Source of the DNA: Amycolatopsis japonica | Lineage (GTDB): Bacteria > Actinomycetota > Actinomycetes > Mycobacteriales > Pseudonocardiaceae | Assembly (NCBI RefSeq): GCF_000732925.1 | Contig: NZ_CP008953.1 | Coordinates: 7,433,001 to 7,497,000, forward strand | Direction of reading: 5' to 3' | DNA length: 64,000 nucleotides | Shown: piece after piece, positions 8,555 through 16,941 of the stretch | Numbering within the stretch: the first letter of the stretch is position 1 | Layout: each line of letters opens with the position of its first letter | Translations under genes and position numbers: made by a program | The notes under the pieces: generated by a model | What the model was told of the DNA's origin: nothing | The model's database searches: none | What the model saw: only the letters and a program-made list of their open reading frames with translations

Positions 8555-9052
8555 TCAGCCTTCGACGCGTTTCCGCAGCGCGGAGTCCTTGTCGAGCACC
8601 AGCTGCTCCAGATCCGCCTGGAATCGCGCCATTTTCGCTTGAAGCTCCTCATCGGACGCGGCGAGGATGCGCACCGCGAGCAGGCCCGCGTTCCGCGCCC
8701 CGCCGACGGAGACCGTCGCGACCGGGACACCGGCGGGCATCTGCACGATCGAGAGCAGTGAGTCCATGCCGTCGAGGTACTTCAGCGGCACCGGCACCCC
8801 GATCACCGGCAGCACGGTCGCCGAAGCGACCATGCCCGGCAGGTGCGCGGCACCGCCGGCGCCCGCGATGATCACGCGCACACCGCGCGAAGCGGCCGAA
8901 GTCGCGTAGTCGAGCATCCGCTGCGGAGTGCGGTGCGCCGAGTAGACGCCGACTTCGTATTCGATGCCGAACTCGGCCAGCGCCTGCCCGGCCGCTTCCA
9001 TCGTCGGCCAGTCCGAATCGCTGCCCATGATCAGGCCAACCTGCGGCGACAT
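8555..9052 (-). CDS. purE: N5-carboxyaminoimidazole ribonucleotide mutase
   Basis: Class I PurE, 165 residues, converting N5-CAIR to CAIR in de novo purine synthesis. It has the phosphate-binding GSDSDWPTM (10-18), the catalytic His40 in SAHRTP, the flexible AGAGGAAHLPGM loop and GVPVPLKYLDGMDSLLSIVQMP-type core (given here only as a location, ~86-107). Length and fold are typical for bacterial PurE. It follows purK by 12 bases on the same strand, so the two sequential enzymes are made together. It ends at the family C hairpin. Confidence 0.97.
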   Translation of the reverse strand: MSPQVGLIMGSDSDWPTMEAAGQALAEFGIEYEVGVYSAHRTPQRMLDYATSAASRGVRVIIAGAGGAAHLPGMVASATVLPVIGVPVPLKYLDGMDSLLSIVQMPAGVPVATVSVGGARNAGLLAVRILAASDEELQAKMARFQADLEQLVLDKDSALRKRVEG

Positions 9053-9064
9053 ACTCAGTTACTC

Positions 9065-10249
9065 CTAGTGGATCTCGTAGCCGTCGAGCCAGACGGCGTG
9101 GGAAAGCCAATGCGCGGCGAGCAGCGCGCGGTCGCGCAGCTCCTCCATGCGTTCGCCGACGAGGTTGACGTGGCCGAGTTTGCGGCCGGGGCGTTCTCCC
9201 TTGCCGTACAAGTGAACGCGGATGTCCGGATAGCGCGCGAACAGATGGTGCAGCCGCTCGTCCGGGCCCATCTCCGGTGCCTCGGGCGCGCCGAGGACGT
9301 TCGCCATCACACAGGCGGGGGCGATCAGGTCGGTCACCCCGAGCGGGTAGTCGAGCACGGCCCGCAGGTGCTGCTCGAACTGCGAAGTCTTCGAACCGTC
9401 CTGGGTCCAGTGGCCCGAGTTGTGCGGGCGCATCGCGAGTTCGTTGACCAGCAGGCCTTCGTCGGTCTCGAACAGCTCGACGGCGAGCAGGCCGGTCACG
9501 TTCAGCGTCGCGGCGATCCGCAGCGCCAGGTCCTGGGCCTCCTGCGTGCGTTCGAGGCTCAGCCCCGGGGCGGGGGCGAGCACCTCGGTGTTGATCCCGC
9601 CGGACTGCACGGTCTCCACCACCGGCCACGCCGCGCCCTGCCCGAACGGGGACCGGGCCACGAGCGCGGACAGTTCGCGCCGCATGACGACCTTTTCCTC
9701 GACCAGCAAGGGGGTTCCGGCGTCGAGCAGTTCGGGGACGGTCTCGCGGGCGTGCTGCGCGGTGTCGAGCATCCAGACACCGCGGCCGTCGTAGCCGCCC
9801 TGCGCCGCCTTGAGCACCACCGGCCACGAGTGCTTGTCCCCGAAGGTGAGCACATCGTCCACAGAGGACACTTCGGCGAAGGCGGGGCCGGGGATCTCGA
9901 GCCCGGCCATCATCTCGCGCATGACGAGCTTGTTCTGCGCCATCGACAACGCGGCCGGATCCGGCCGGATGGTGACGCCTTCCATCGCAAGCGTCAGCAG
10001 GTGCTCGCCGGGAACGTGCTCGTGGTCGAAGGTCAGCACGTCGACCCCGGCGGCGAACGAGCGCAGCGCTTCGAGATCGGTGTGGTGGCCGTGCACGACC
10101 TCGCCCGCGACGAGGCCGGCGGATTCGTTCTCCCCGGCGGCCAGCACGCGCAGGGACTGGCCGAGGGAGATCGCCGCCTGGTGGGTCATCCTGGCCAGCT
10201 GTCCGCCGCCCACCATGCCCACGATCGGAAGACCGGTTCGTTTGTCCAT
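9065..10249 (-). CDS. purK: N5-carboxyaminoimidazole ribonucleotide synthase
   Basis: ATP-grasp enzyme, 394 residues, that carboxylates AIR with bicarbonate and ATP to N5-CAIR, the substrate of PurE. The N-terminal VGMVGGGQLARM nucleotide-fold loop, VVLKAAQGGYDGRGVW (ATP-grasp lysine and glycine loop), LLVEEKVVMRRELS and VNELAMRPHNSGHWT (metal and substrate ligands) are all present. The length is normal. ATG 10249 lies 13 bases after the stop of the upstream glycosyltransferase, so purK and purE appear to be the distal genes of an operon begun by two GT87 genes. Confidence 0.97.
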   Translation of the reverse strand: MDKRTGLPIVGMVGGGQLARMTHQAAISLGQSLRVLAAGENESAGLVAGEVVHGHHTDLEALRSFAAGVDVLTFDHEHVPGEHLLTLAMEGVTIRPDPAALSMAQNKLVMREMMAGLEIPGPAFAEVSSVDDVLTFGDKHSWPVVLKAAQGGYDGRGVWMLDTAQHARETVPELLDAGTPLLVEEKVVMRRELSALVARSPFGQGAAWPVVETVQSGGINTEVLAPAPGLSLERTQEAQDLALRIAATLNVTGLLAVELFETDEGLLVNELAMRPHNSGHWTQDGSKTSQFEQHLRAVLDYPLGVTDLIAPACVMANVLGAPEAPEMGPDERLHHLFARYPDIRVHLYGKGERPGRKLGHVNLVGERMEELRDRALLAAHWLSHAVWLDGYEIH

Positions 10250-10262
10250 AACGTCGTGCAGA

Positions 10263-11468
10263 TTACTTGGCCGCCACCGCCGCGACCTGGGCGGACCCGC
10301 GTCGCAGCTCCCGCACGGCCAGGCCTGTGATGGCGATCGCAGCGGTGAGGACGTAGACGTTGCCGAGCAGCGACCAGCCCAGCCCCCAGCCGAACTCGGT
10401 GTCGCCGCCGTTGGGCACGAACATGATCACGCCGCTCGCGAACAGCACCGCGACGCCCGCGGCCGGAACCCACGATCGGCGGACGACGAGCAGGACGAGC
10501 AGCGGCACCGTCCACACCCAGTGGTGTGACCACGACACCGGCGAGAGCAACAGCCCGTAGAACGCGGTCACCAGCAGCGCGCCGACCGGGTCGCCGCGGC
10601 GGTGCAGGCGCACGACCAGCCAGACGGCGGGAACGGCCAGGACGGCGGCGACGGCGATGGCCACCGCCAGTGACCACGACGCGAGTTCCGAAGCGCGGTT
10701 CACCAGCCCGTTGAGTGACTGGTTGAAGATCCAGTGCACGGAGCCGACCCGGCTGGGATCCGTCGCCGACTCGGTCCAGAACCGGACGGCGTCACCGGGG
10801 ATCACCGCGAACATCACCGCTTCGAGCGCGACGAACGTGCCCAGCGCCCGCAGCGCGTCCTTCCAGCGTCCGGTGAAGAGCAGATGCGGCACGAAGATCA
10901 GCGGCGTCAGCTTGATCGCGGCCGAGATCCCGATCAGCACCCCGGCCCAGCGCGAACCGCGCGCCGAAAGCACCAGGACGTCGACGACGATCAACGCCAT
11001 CAGGATGAGGTTGATCTGCCCGAGGAAGATCGTCTTCCAGACCGGCTCCAGCGCCAGCGCGCCCGCCGTGGCCAGCGGCAGCACCCACCATCGGGTGAGC
11101 GGGGCACCGCAGGCGCGGGCGACCACGGAGATCACGACGCTGAGGCAGACCAGCGACAGAGCGCCGACGACGCCCCAGGTCAGCCCGGCGGGCACGATCG
11201 CGAGCGGCAGGAACAGCGGCGCCGCGGCCGGGGTGTAGGTGAACGGCAGCAGCACCCACGGCGGCAGCGTCGTCAGCGCCTCGCGGGTGTAGAGCGGTTC
11301 GCCCTTCAGCAGCGTGAGAGCGCCGGCCCGGTAGACGGCGCTGTCCGCGCCGAGGTGCCATTCGCCGAGCCACGCGACGACGCCCAGCGTGAGCATCGCC
11401 AGCGTGAGCACACCCGCCAGCGTGATCCCGACGAGCCGGGCCTCAGCCGCCGGACGTGACTTCAGCAT
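10263..11468 (-). CDS. GT87 family polyprenyl-phosphate-dependent glycosyltransferase
   Basis: Integral membrane GT-C protein, 401 residues with about nine or ten helices, related to the GT87/DUF2029 alpha-mannosyltransferases that use polyprenol-phosphate sugars (PimE-like) outside the membrane. Marks are GADSAVYRAGALTLLKGEPLY after the first helix (family catalytic Asp region), IFLGQINLILMALIVVD, AAIKLTPLIFVPHLL and SWSHHWVW. ATG 11468 is chosen; its first 26 bases overlap the end of the upstream paralogue, implying translational coupling. The upstream in-frame extension is Cys/Arg-rich and non-coding in character. Acceptor and sugar are unknown. Confidence 0.85.
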   Translation of the reverse strand: MLKSRPAAEARLVGITLAGVLTLAMLTLGVVAWLGEWHLGADSAVYRAGALTLLKGEPLYTREALTTLPPWVLLPFTYTPAAAPLFLPLAIVPAGLTWGVVGALSLVCLSVVISVVARACGAPLTRWWVLPLATAGALALEPVWKTIFLGQINLILMALIVVDVLVLSARGSRWAGVLIGISAAIKLTPLIFVPHLLFTGRWKDALRALGTFVALEAVMFAVIPGDAVRFWTESATDPSRVGSVHWIFNQSLNGLVNRASELASWSLAVAIAVAAVLAVPAVWLVVRLHRRGDPVGALLVTAFYGLLLSPVSWSHHWVWTVPLLVLLVVRRSWVPAAGVAVLFASGVIMFVPNGGDTEFGWGLGWSLLGNVYVLTAAIAITGLAVRELRRGSAQVAAVAAK

Positions 11469-12795
11469 GCTTTCCGGTGTCCCCCGTGCCCTGCTTCCGC
11501 CGCAGGTACCACCAGCGTCCGGCGAGCGCGACCGCCAGCACCAACGGCATGAAGATGTACGCGCTGCCGAGGATGTTCTGCCACACCTTCCAGTGCAGCT
11601 CGACGTTGCGGCCGTTCGGCAGGATGAGCAGCACACAGCTGATGAAGACGAAGAACACCGCGAAGGTGCCGAGCCAGCGTTTCCACGCGGTGGCGGGCGT
11701 GGTCTTCGGCAGGCGCGAGACCAGCAGGACGACCAGCGGCGCCACCCACACCCAGTGATGGGTCCAGGAGATCGGCGAGATCAGCAGGATCCAGAACGCC
11801 GTCACCAGCATCGCCGCGAGCGCCTGGCCCTTGCGGTGGAAGCGCAGCACCAACCAGATCGCCGGGATCGCGAGCAGCGCGCCGATCCCCATCGCCGCCT
11901 TCGACGCCCAGGGCGCGAGTTCGGTGAAGCGGTTCATCAGCGCGTTCAGCGACTGGTTGCCCGCCCAGTGCACCGGGCCGATGCGGCCGGTGTCGGGCAG
12001 CGTGTAGGTCCAGTAGCGGGCCGCGTCGTGCGGGATGATCAGGAACATCAGGCCCTGCATCACGACGAACGTGATGAGCCCGCGGACGGCGTCCATCCGG
12101 CGGCCGGTGATGAACAGATGACCCAGGAAGACGATCGGGGTGAGCTTCACCGCGGCCGCGACGCCGACGAGCACGCCGCCCCAGCGGCTGCCCCGCGCCC
12201 CGATGACCAGGATGTCGAGCATCACCAGCGCCATCAGGATGATGTTGATCTGGCCGAGGAAGATCGTGCGCCACACCGGTTCGAGGCCGAGGAAGACCAG
12301 GAAGAACGCGATCGTCGACCGGGCGGGCGATGCCCACCAGCGGGGACCGTCGGTCGAGGGCTTCGGCAGCGCGCCGATGGCGATCCGGACGCACAGTGCC
12401 AGCGCGAGCAGCGAAACCGCGGTCAGGAGCCCCCAGGCGACCTGCGTCGGGACCATCGCGAGCGGGATGAACAGCAGCGCGGCCGTCGGCGGGTAGGTGA
12501 ACGGCAACAGCGCCCACCACGGCTCCACCGGAAGGGTGTTCGCGTCGTACAGCGGGTCACCGTTGAGCAAGGTCTCGGCACCGGCGCGGTACACCGCGCT
12601 GTCCACGCCCAGCACCCATTCGTGCTGCCATCCCCAGATGCCGAAACCGATCGCGACCAGCGGGATCACCGACAGGATCAGGATCGACCTCGGCCGGACG
12701 GACAAGCGGGCGAGCGACTTCCGCAGCGACAGACGATGCTGCGGTCGGCTCGCCGAAACGTCGCCGTTGGCGTCGGCGTCAACAGTCCGGGTCAC
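11443..12795 (-). CDS. GT87 family polyprenyl-phosphate-dependent glycosyltransferase
   Basis: Tandem paralogue of the downstream GT87 gene, 450 residues. It has a ~38-residue basic cytoplasmic N-terminus, then about ten membrane helices. Equivalent motifs: GVDSAVYRAGAETLLNGDPL, IFLGQINIILMALVMLD, AAVKLTPIVFLGHLF, NQSLNALMNRFTEL and SWTHHWVWVAP. The C-terminal tail is charged. GTG 12795 is the first start after a short leader; no strong ribosome site is seen. As first gene of the run GT87-GT87-purK-purE, its promoter probably serves the whole set. A role in lipoglycan or arabinogalactan mannosylation is inference from the family. Confidence 0.85.
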   Translation of the reverse strand: MTRTVDADANGDVSASRPQHRLSLRKSLARLSVRPRSILILSVIPLVAIGFGIWGWQHEWVLGVDSAVYRAGAETLLNGDPLYDANTLPVEPWWALLPFTYPPTAALLFIPLAMVPTQVAWGLLTAVSLLALALCVRIAIGALPKPSTDGPRWWASPARSTIAFFLVFLGLEPVWRTIFLGQINIILMALVMLDILVIGARGSRWGGVLVGVAAAVKLTPIVFLGHLFITGRRMDAVRGLITFVVMQGLMFLIIPHDAARYWTYTLPDTGRIGPVHWAGNQSLNALMNRFTELAPWASKAAMGIGALLAIPAIWLVLRFHRKGQALAAMLVTAFWILLISPISWTHHWVWVAPLVVLLVSRLPKTTPATAWKRWLGTFAVFFVFISCVLLILPNGRNVELHWKVWQNILGSAYIFMPLVLAVALAGRWWYLRRKQGTGDTGKHAEVTSGG

Positions 12796-12877
12796 GCAAA
12801 CAGGAAATCATGAACCGGGTTGTGCCTGGTCGACAGGGTCGCCCGTGACCTGGAGAACCTCTTACGCTAACCCAGCG

Positions 12878-13801
12878 TCAGGAGCGGGCGAGGGAGCCGA
12901 GCAGATCGCACGCCAGGTCGTAGGTCGCCGGGAGCCGGACCGCCGAAATCTGCGGACGGCCGGTGTCGCGCAACTGCGCGTCCACCGAAAGCCGCTCGTT
13001 GAGCGCCCTTCGCAGCGCGACGCCGGACGAGGCGAGCCTCACGTCCTTCGGCACGAGGGCGCCCGCGACGGACGGCCCGATCGAGGCGACGCTCTCCCCG
13101 CCGTCGAAAACCTGCTTCAACGCGTCCGCGACCAGGATCATCCCGGTCAGCCGGGGCCAGCCCGCGACCGAACTGAAGTCCATGGAGACCACGAGCAGCG
13201 TGTGCGCCTCCGCGACCGGCCGCTCGTCGCGGCGGGCTTGGCGGTACAGCTCACTCAGCCGGGTCCTCAGGTACGCGGCGGTGGGCAGACCGGTGAGGGG
13301 TTCGGTGACCTCGGTGTTCACCAGCTGGTCGGTCGCGACGTCCGCCCACGCCAGCGCCGTCACCCGGAGTAGCCGGGAGGGCGTGGAGTCGACATCCGGA
13401 GCGAGGAAACCGTCCACCGCGTCCGGGTCGGCGAGCACGGCGTGCAGCGCCGCGAGGTCCGCGAGCGTCTCGGCCAGTCCCGCGCCCGCGGCGGCCCGTG
13501 CCCGGCCCAGCCCCGCGAGGGCGGTCTCCGCCACTTCCGCGGGAGCGACCCGGCCGTTCTTGATCACCGCCGCGCAGACGGCGTCGACCTCGGGCAGGCC
13601 CCAGTCGCTGGGGAAACGCCAGCCCGCGGCCAGGCTGGCCGTCCGCCAGCGGGCCCGCAGTGCGCGGAGCGTGCGATCTCGTTCGAACCGGTTCCAGGCG
13701 GCTTGCCCGTCGGATCCCCCGGACGGCGCACCGGTGGCCGGTACGTCCACTGCCCACCGCCCCTTTCCGTTCCGATCTTTTCGATCTTGCGATCGCTTCA
13801 C
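12878..13801 (-). CDS. GGDEF-like protein lacking the catalytic motif
   Basis: Soluble protein of 307 residues. The C-terminal half starts like a diguanylate cyclase domain, NTEVTEPLTGLPTAAYLRTRL (~164-183; compare D-x-LTGL-x-N-x-x-x-x-x-RL), then has VSMDFSSVAGWPRLTGMI where the metal-binding Asp and IND motif usually stand. The expected GGDEF turn is replaced by SIGPSVAGALV. The N-terminal ~150 residues are helical, Ala-rich and of unknown type. It therefore probably does not make c-di-GMP and may be a pseudo-enzyme or nucleotide-binding regulator. GTG 13801 has no clear ribosome site. It is divergent from the fused sigma-factor gene, 206 bases away. Confidence 0.6.
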   Translation of the reverse strand: MKRSQDRKDRNGKGRWAVDVPATGAPSGGSDGQAAWNRFERDRTLRALRARWRTASLAAGWRFPSDWGLPEVDAVCAAVIKNGRVAPAEVAETALAGLGRARAAAGAGLAETLADLAALHAVLADPDAVDGFLAPDVDSTPSRLLRVTALAWADVATDQLVNTEVTEPLTGLPTAAYLRTRLSELYRQARRDERPVAEAHTLLVVSMDFSSVAGWPRLTGMILVADALKQVFDGGESVASIGPSVAGALVPKDVRLASSGVALRRALNERLSVDAQLRDTGRPQISAVRLPATYDLACDLLGSLARS

Positions 13802-14007
13802 GGTGGGGACGCCCGTCGACGCCGCGCGTGACGGCGTTTTTCAAGGATCTTTCCGAACTCTTCGGTAACCCATCCTGGGTGATGGCGTTGCGCCCTCCGG
13901 GTCATCGAAGGGACCGCGAGGTGACGTGCGTCGCCCGTTCCGTCACACTGAGCGTGTTCGGGCGTTAGGAAGAGTAGACCCGCCTAACCCGCAGATGAAG
14001 GAGCCCC

Positions 14008-16251
14008 GTGTCCACCGTTCCCGCCGATCTCTCCGGTAAGAGTGACGCCGAGCTGATCGCCGAGGTGCGTGACGGGAAGATCGCGTCTTACGGAACCCTT
14101 TACGAGCGTCACGCCGGCGCGGCGCACAATCTCGCCCGCCAGCTCGCCCGCTCGAGTTCCGAAGCCGACGACCTCGTTTCGGAAGCCTTCGCGAAGGTGC
14201 TGGACACGCTGCGCGGCGGCAAAGGCCCCGACGCCGCGTTCCGCGCGTACCTGCTGACCGCGCTCCGGCACACCGCCTACGACAAGACGCGCAAGGACAA
14301 GCGCGTCGACCTGAACGAGGACATGTCCGACGTCGGCGGTGCCGTCGGCGAAGCGCTGACCGTCCCCTTCTCCGACACGGCCGTCGCCGGGCTCGAGCGC
14401 ACGCTCGCCGCGAAGGCGTTCGCCCGGCTGCCCGAGCGGTGGCAGGCGGTGCTGTGGCACACCGAGATCGAAGGGCAGACGCCCGCCGAGGTCGCGCCGC
14501 TGCTGGGGTTGACCGCGAACGGTGTCTCCGCGCTCGCCTACCGGGCGCGTGAAGGCCTGCGGCAGGCGTATCTGCAGGTCCACCTGGCCGAGAACTCCGC
14601 CGAACGCTGCCGCGCGAGCGCGGACAAGCTCGGTGCGTGGACCCGCGACGGGTTGTCCAAACGCGAACGCGCCCAGGTGGAGAGCCACCTGGACGAATGC
14701 GAGAAATGCCGCGCGCTGGCCGCGGAACTGGCCGACGTCAACACCGGTCTGCGCGGGATCATCGCGCCGATCGTGCTCGGTGGCGCGGCTCTCGGATACC
14801 TGGCGACGACCGGGGCGGGCAAGGCGGGCGCGGTCACCGCGGCCGCGACGGCCGCCGCCGCGGGTTCGACTTCGGGCGGCGCCGCCGGTGCCGCCGCGGC
14901 CGGACCGCGCCAATTCGCCGGTGTGGCCGGATCGAGTGCGGCCATCGTCGCCGCCGTCGCGGTGGCGCTCGCCGCCGGTGGCGGCACCCAGGAGATCCCG
15001 GCCGCCGCCGCGGTCCCTCCGCCCGCCGTCGCGCCTCCGGCGCCGCCTGCCGCCCCGCCCCCGGCTCCGCCCGCCGTCCCGCCGGCGCAGCAGCCCGTGC
15101 CGCCCGCCCAGCAGGAGCCACCTCCGGCCCAGGCCCCGGCACCTGCCCCGACGCCCACCCCCGCCGAGCCGCCCGCACCCACGCCGGTGATCCCGGCGCC
15201 TCCGGTGATGACGGCGTCGACCCCGCCCGGCGGTGTCCAGCTGAGGCCGGGCGAACCGGCCGACCTGCCGATCACCGTGCGCAACGACGGCGGAACGAAG
15301 TCCGAGCCCGTGGCCGTCTCGCTGAATCTGCCGAAGGGGGTGCGGGCCATTCCCGCCGCCGGCGGCGGTGGGGCGATGGGCGCCAACGGCTTCCGGCAGC
15401 AGGCACCCGGCCCGATCACGGTGAGCTGCCCCGGCGGCACCGGCACGGTGACCTGCCGGACCGGTACCGGTCTCGAACCGGGCCAGTCGGCGGTGCTGAA
15501 GTTCCGGCTGCGCGCCGACGGGACGGCCGAGGACGGCAGCGTGGTCACCGGTTCGGTGACGGCGGGCGCGCAGATCAAGGTGTCGATCGAGGTGAAGGTC
15601 AAGGTGCCGGCGCCGCCCGCGCCCGTGGACGACCTCACCCTCAGTGCCAACACCGACTGGCTGTCCTCGTTCCCCTGGTTCCGCAATCCGCGGGTGAACA
15701 TCTACGTCAAGAACACCGGCGAGTCGACGAAACCGGTGACGATCACTCTCGACCACCGGATTCTCCACTGGTCGAGCTTCTCCGGCATCCGATGCACGCC
15801 GACCGGTGAAGGTACGTCGTGCACTTCACGTGGTTCGCTGGCTCCGGGGCGCGGGGCGAACCTGTCGGTGACGCTGAAGGGCCGTCCGGCGAACGGGATG
15901 CCGGTGACGGTGAACGCCACGCTCGGCACCGCCCAGGCGAAGCCGGTCGCGGTCTACTTCGACTGCTGGCGCCACGGGTGTGACGACAACGCGCTGCTTC
16001 CGCCGACTACGGTGCCTTCGCTGCCTTCGGTCACTTCGAAGCCTTCGGGCCCTCCGGACACGACGAAGCCTGGGCGCCCTGGATGGCCTGTCCCGACGAA
16101 GAAGCCTTCGCCGGCTGTGACGTCTTCGGAGCCCGCGCAGCAAGAGCCGGCCCAGCCGGAGACGAGCACGACCACGAGCGCGCCGCCGCGGCCTGGAAAG
16201 TCCAATCCGTCCACCCAGCCCAACGGAGTGGTCGACCGCATTTTCCAGTAG
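14008..16251 (+). CDS. ECF sigma factor fused to zinc-finger, membrane and DUF11-like region
   Basis: 747-residue multidomain regulator. Sigma2 lies at ~25-97 (ARSSSEADDLVSEAFAKVLD, ALRHTAYDKTRKDKR), sigma4 at ~133-192 (LPERWQAVLWHTEIEG, LGLTANGVSALAYRAREGL). It is followed by an anti-sigma-type zinc motif, His227-x3-Cys231-x2-Cys234 in VESHLDECEKCRALA. Two hydrophobic segments (252-268 and 309-324) flank a Gly/Ala linker; then come a Pro-rich stretch (331-405), two DUF11-like beta domains (~405-530, 540-655) with Cys pairs, and a Ser/Pro/Thr tail. AAGGAG precedes GTG 14008. Such sigma-plus-C-terminal-extension proteins are known in actinobacteria (ECF52-like); the release mechanism, probably proteolysis, is inference. 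Confidence 0.85.
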   Translation: MSTVPADLSGKSDAELIAEVRDGKIASYGTLYERHAGAAHNLARQLARSSSEADDLVSEAFAKVLDTLRGGKGPDAAFRAYLLTALRHTAYDKTRKDKRVDLNEDMSDVGGAVGEALTVPFSDTAVAGLERTLAAKAFARLPERWQAVLWHTEIEGQTPAEVAPLLGLTANGVSALAYRAREGLRQAYLQVHLAENSAERCRASADKLGAWTRDGLSKRERAQVESHLDECEKCRALAAELADVNTGLRGIIAPIVLGGAALGYLATTGAGKAGAVTAAATAAAAGSTSGGAAGAAAAGPRQFAGVAGSSAAIVAAVAVALAAGGGTQEIPAAAAVPPPAVAPPAPPAAPPPAPPAVPPAQQPVPPAQQEPPPAQAPAPAPTPTPAEPPAPTPVIPAPPVMTASTPPGGVQLRPGEPADLPITVRNDGGTKSEPVAVSLNLPKGVRAIPAAGGGGAMGANGFRQQAPGPITVSCPGGTGTVTCRTGTGLEPGQSAVLKFRLRADGTAEDGSVVTGSVTAGAQIKVSIEVKVKVPAPPAPVDDLTLSANTDWLSSFPWFRNPRVNIYVKNTGESTKPVTITLDHRILHWSSFSGIRCTPTGEGTSCTSRGSLAPGRGANLSVTLKGRPANGMPVTVNATLGTAQAKPVAVYFDCWRHGCDDNALLPPTTVPSLPSVTSKPSGPPDTTKPGRPGWPVPTKKPSPAVTSSEPAQQEPAQPETSTTTSAPPRPGKSNPSTQPNGVVDRIFQ

Positions 16252-16261
16252 CGTCGCCCGC

Positions 16262-16762
16262 ATGCTGGGGAAGCATCGCGAGCTGCTGCGGTTCGTCCTG
16301 GTCGGGGGCGCGAGTTTCGTCATCACGATGACGATCACCTACGGGCTGAAGTTCACCGTGCTGACCGACAAACCGGTGACCGCGCTGGTCATCGGCGTCC
16401 TGGTGGCGACCGTTTTCTCGTACGTCGCGAACCGTGAATGGTCCTTTCGCTCCCGTGGCGGCCGCGAGCGCGCGCACGAAGCGGCACTCTTCTTCCTGCT
16501 CAGCGCGATCGCGCTCGGGCTCAACGCGCTTCCGCAGCTGATTTCGCGATACGTGTTCAAGCTGGAGGAGCCGCATGTCTCGCTGCTGACCCAGGAGGTC
16601 GCCGACTTCGTCAGCGGAGTGCTCGTCGGGACCCTGCTCGGTACGGCGTTCCGGTGGTGGTCGTTCAAGAAGTGGGTCTTCCCGCAGGCCGGCGCGCGGC
16701 CGCGGCTGGTGCGGGGCGGCGGACGGGAGATTTCCGGCATTCCCGACGATCCGGCCGCCTGA
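16262..16762 (+). CDS. GtrA family membrane protein
   Basis: Four-helix membrane protein of 166 residues with the GtrA pattern: RFVLVGGASFVITMTITYG in helix 1, SYVANREWSFRSRGGRER between helices 2 and 3, and FRWWSFKKWVFP after helix 4. GtrA-like proteins are thought to flip or bind polyprenyl-linked sugars for wall or lipoglycan synthesis. It starts 10 bases after the sigma-factor stop and probably shares its transcript. A second GtrA gene follows. From memory, M. tuberculosis has one such gene (Rv3277) beside purK. The C-terminal 25 residues are Arg/Gly-rich cytoplasm. Confidence 0.88.
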   Translation: MLGKHRELLRFVLVGGASFVITMTITYGLKFTVLTDKPVTALVIGVLVATVFSYVANREWSFRSRGGRERAHEAALFFLLSAIALGLNALPQLISRYVFKLEEPHVSLLTQEVADFVSGVLVGTLLGTAFRWWSFKKWVFPQAGARPRLVRGGGREISGIPDDPAA

Positions 16763-16770
16763 CCACCACG

Positions 16771-16794
16771 TGGTAGCAAAGGTCCCTTGCTCCC
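16771..16794. repeat. Short interspersed repeat, family F copy 1
   Basis: Imperfect palindrome centred on AGCAAAGGTCCCTTGCT. Near-identical 24-base copies lie at 19947-19970 (opposite orientation) and 53573-53596. All three lie in intergenic DNA immediately beside another hairpin. Confidence 0.7.
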
Positions 16795-16804
16795 CCGGTC
16801 CCGT

Positions 16805-16854
16805 GGGTCGTGAGTGGCGTTTCGTGTTCTAACCCGAATCGCCACTCACGACCC
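16805..16854. repeat. Hairpin repeat, family G
   Basis: Perfect 15-base inverted repeat GGGTCGTGAGTGGCG (16805-16819) and complement (16840-16854) with a 20-base spacer, lying between the two GtrA genes. The core CGTGAGTGGC also forms the ends of the element at 33647-33877. It may terminate the upstream transcript. Confidence 0.75.
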
Positions 16855-16941
16855 GCGCGCCGAAACACTCAAAGCGTCATATATCGCGCTGTCCATCCCC
16901 TGCCGACCCGTTCGGCGGGCGACGCGAATTAGACTGATCTG

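Noticed and set aside
10263..16762. Possible secondary-metabolite or polysaccharide biosynthesis cluster around the GT87 and GtrA genes
   Set aside because: No polymerase, nucleotide-sugar synthesis or ligase genes accompany them, and the order matches the conserved purK neighbourhood.
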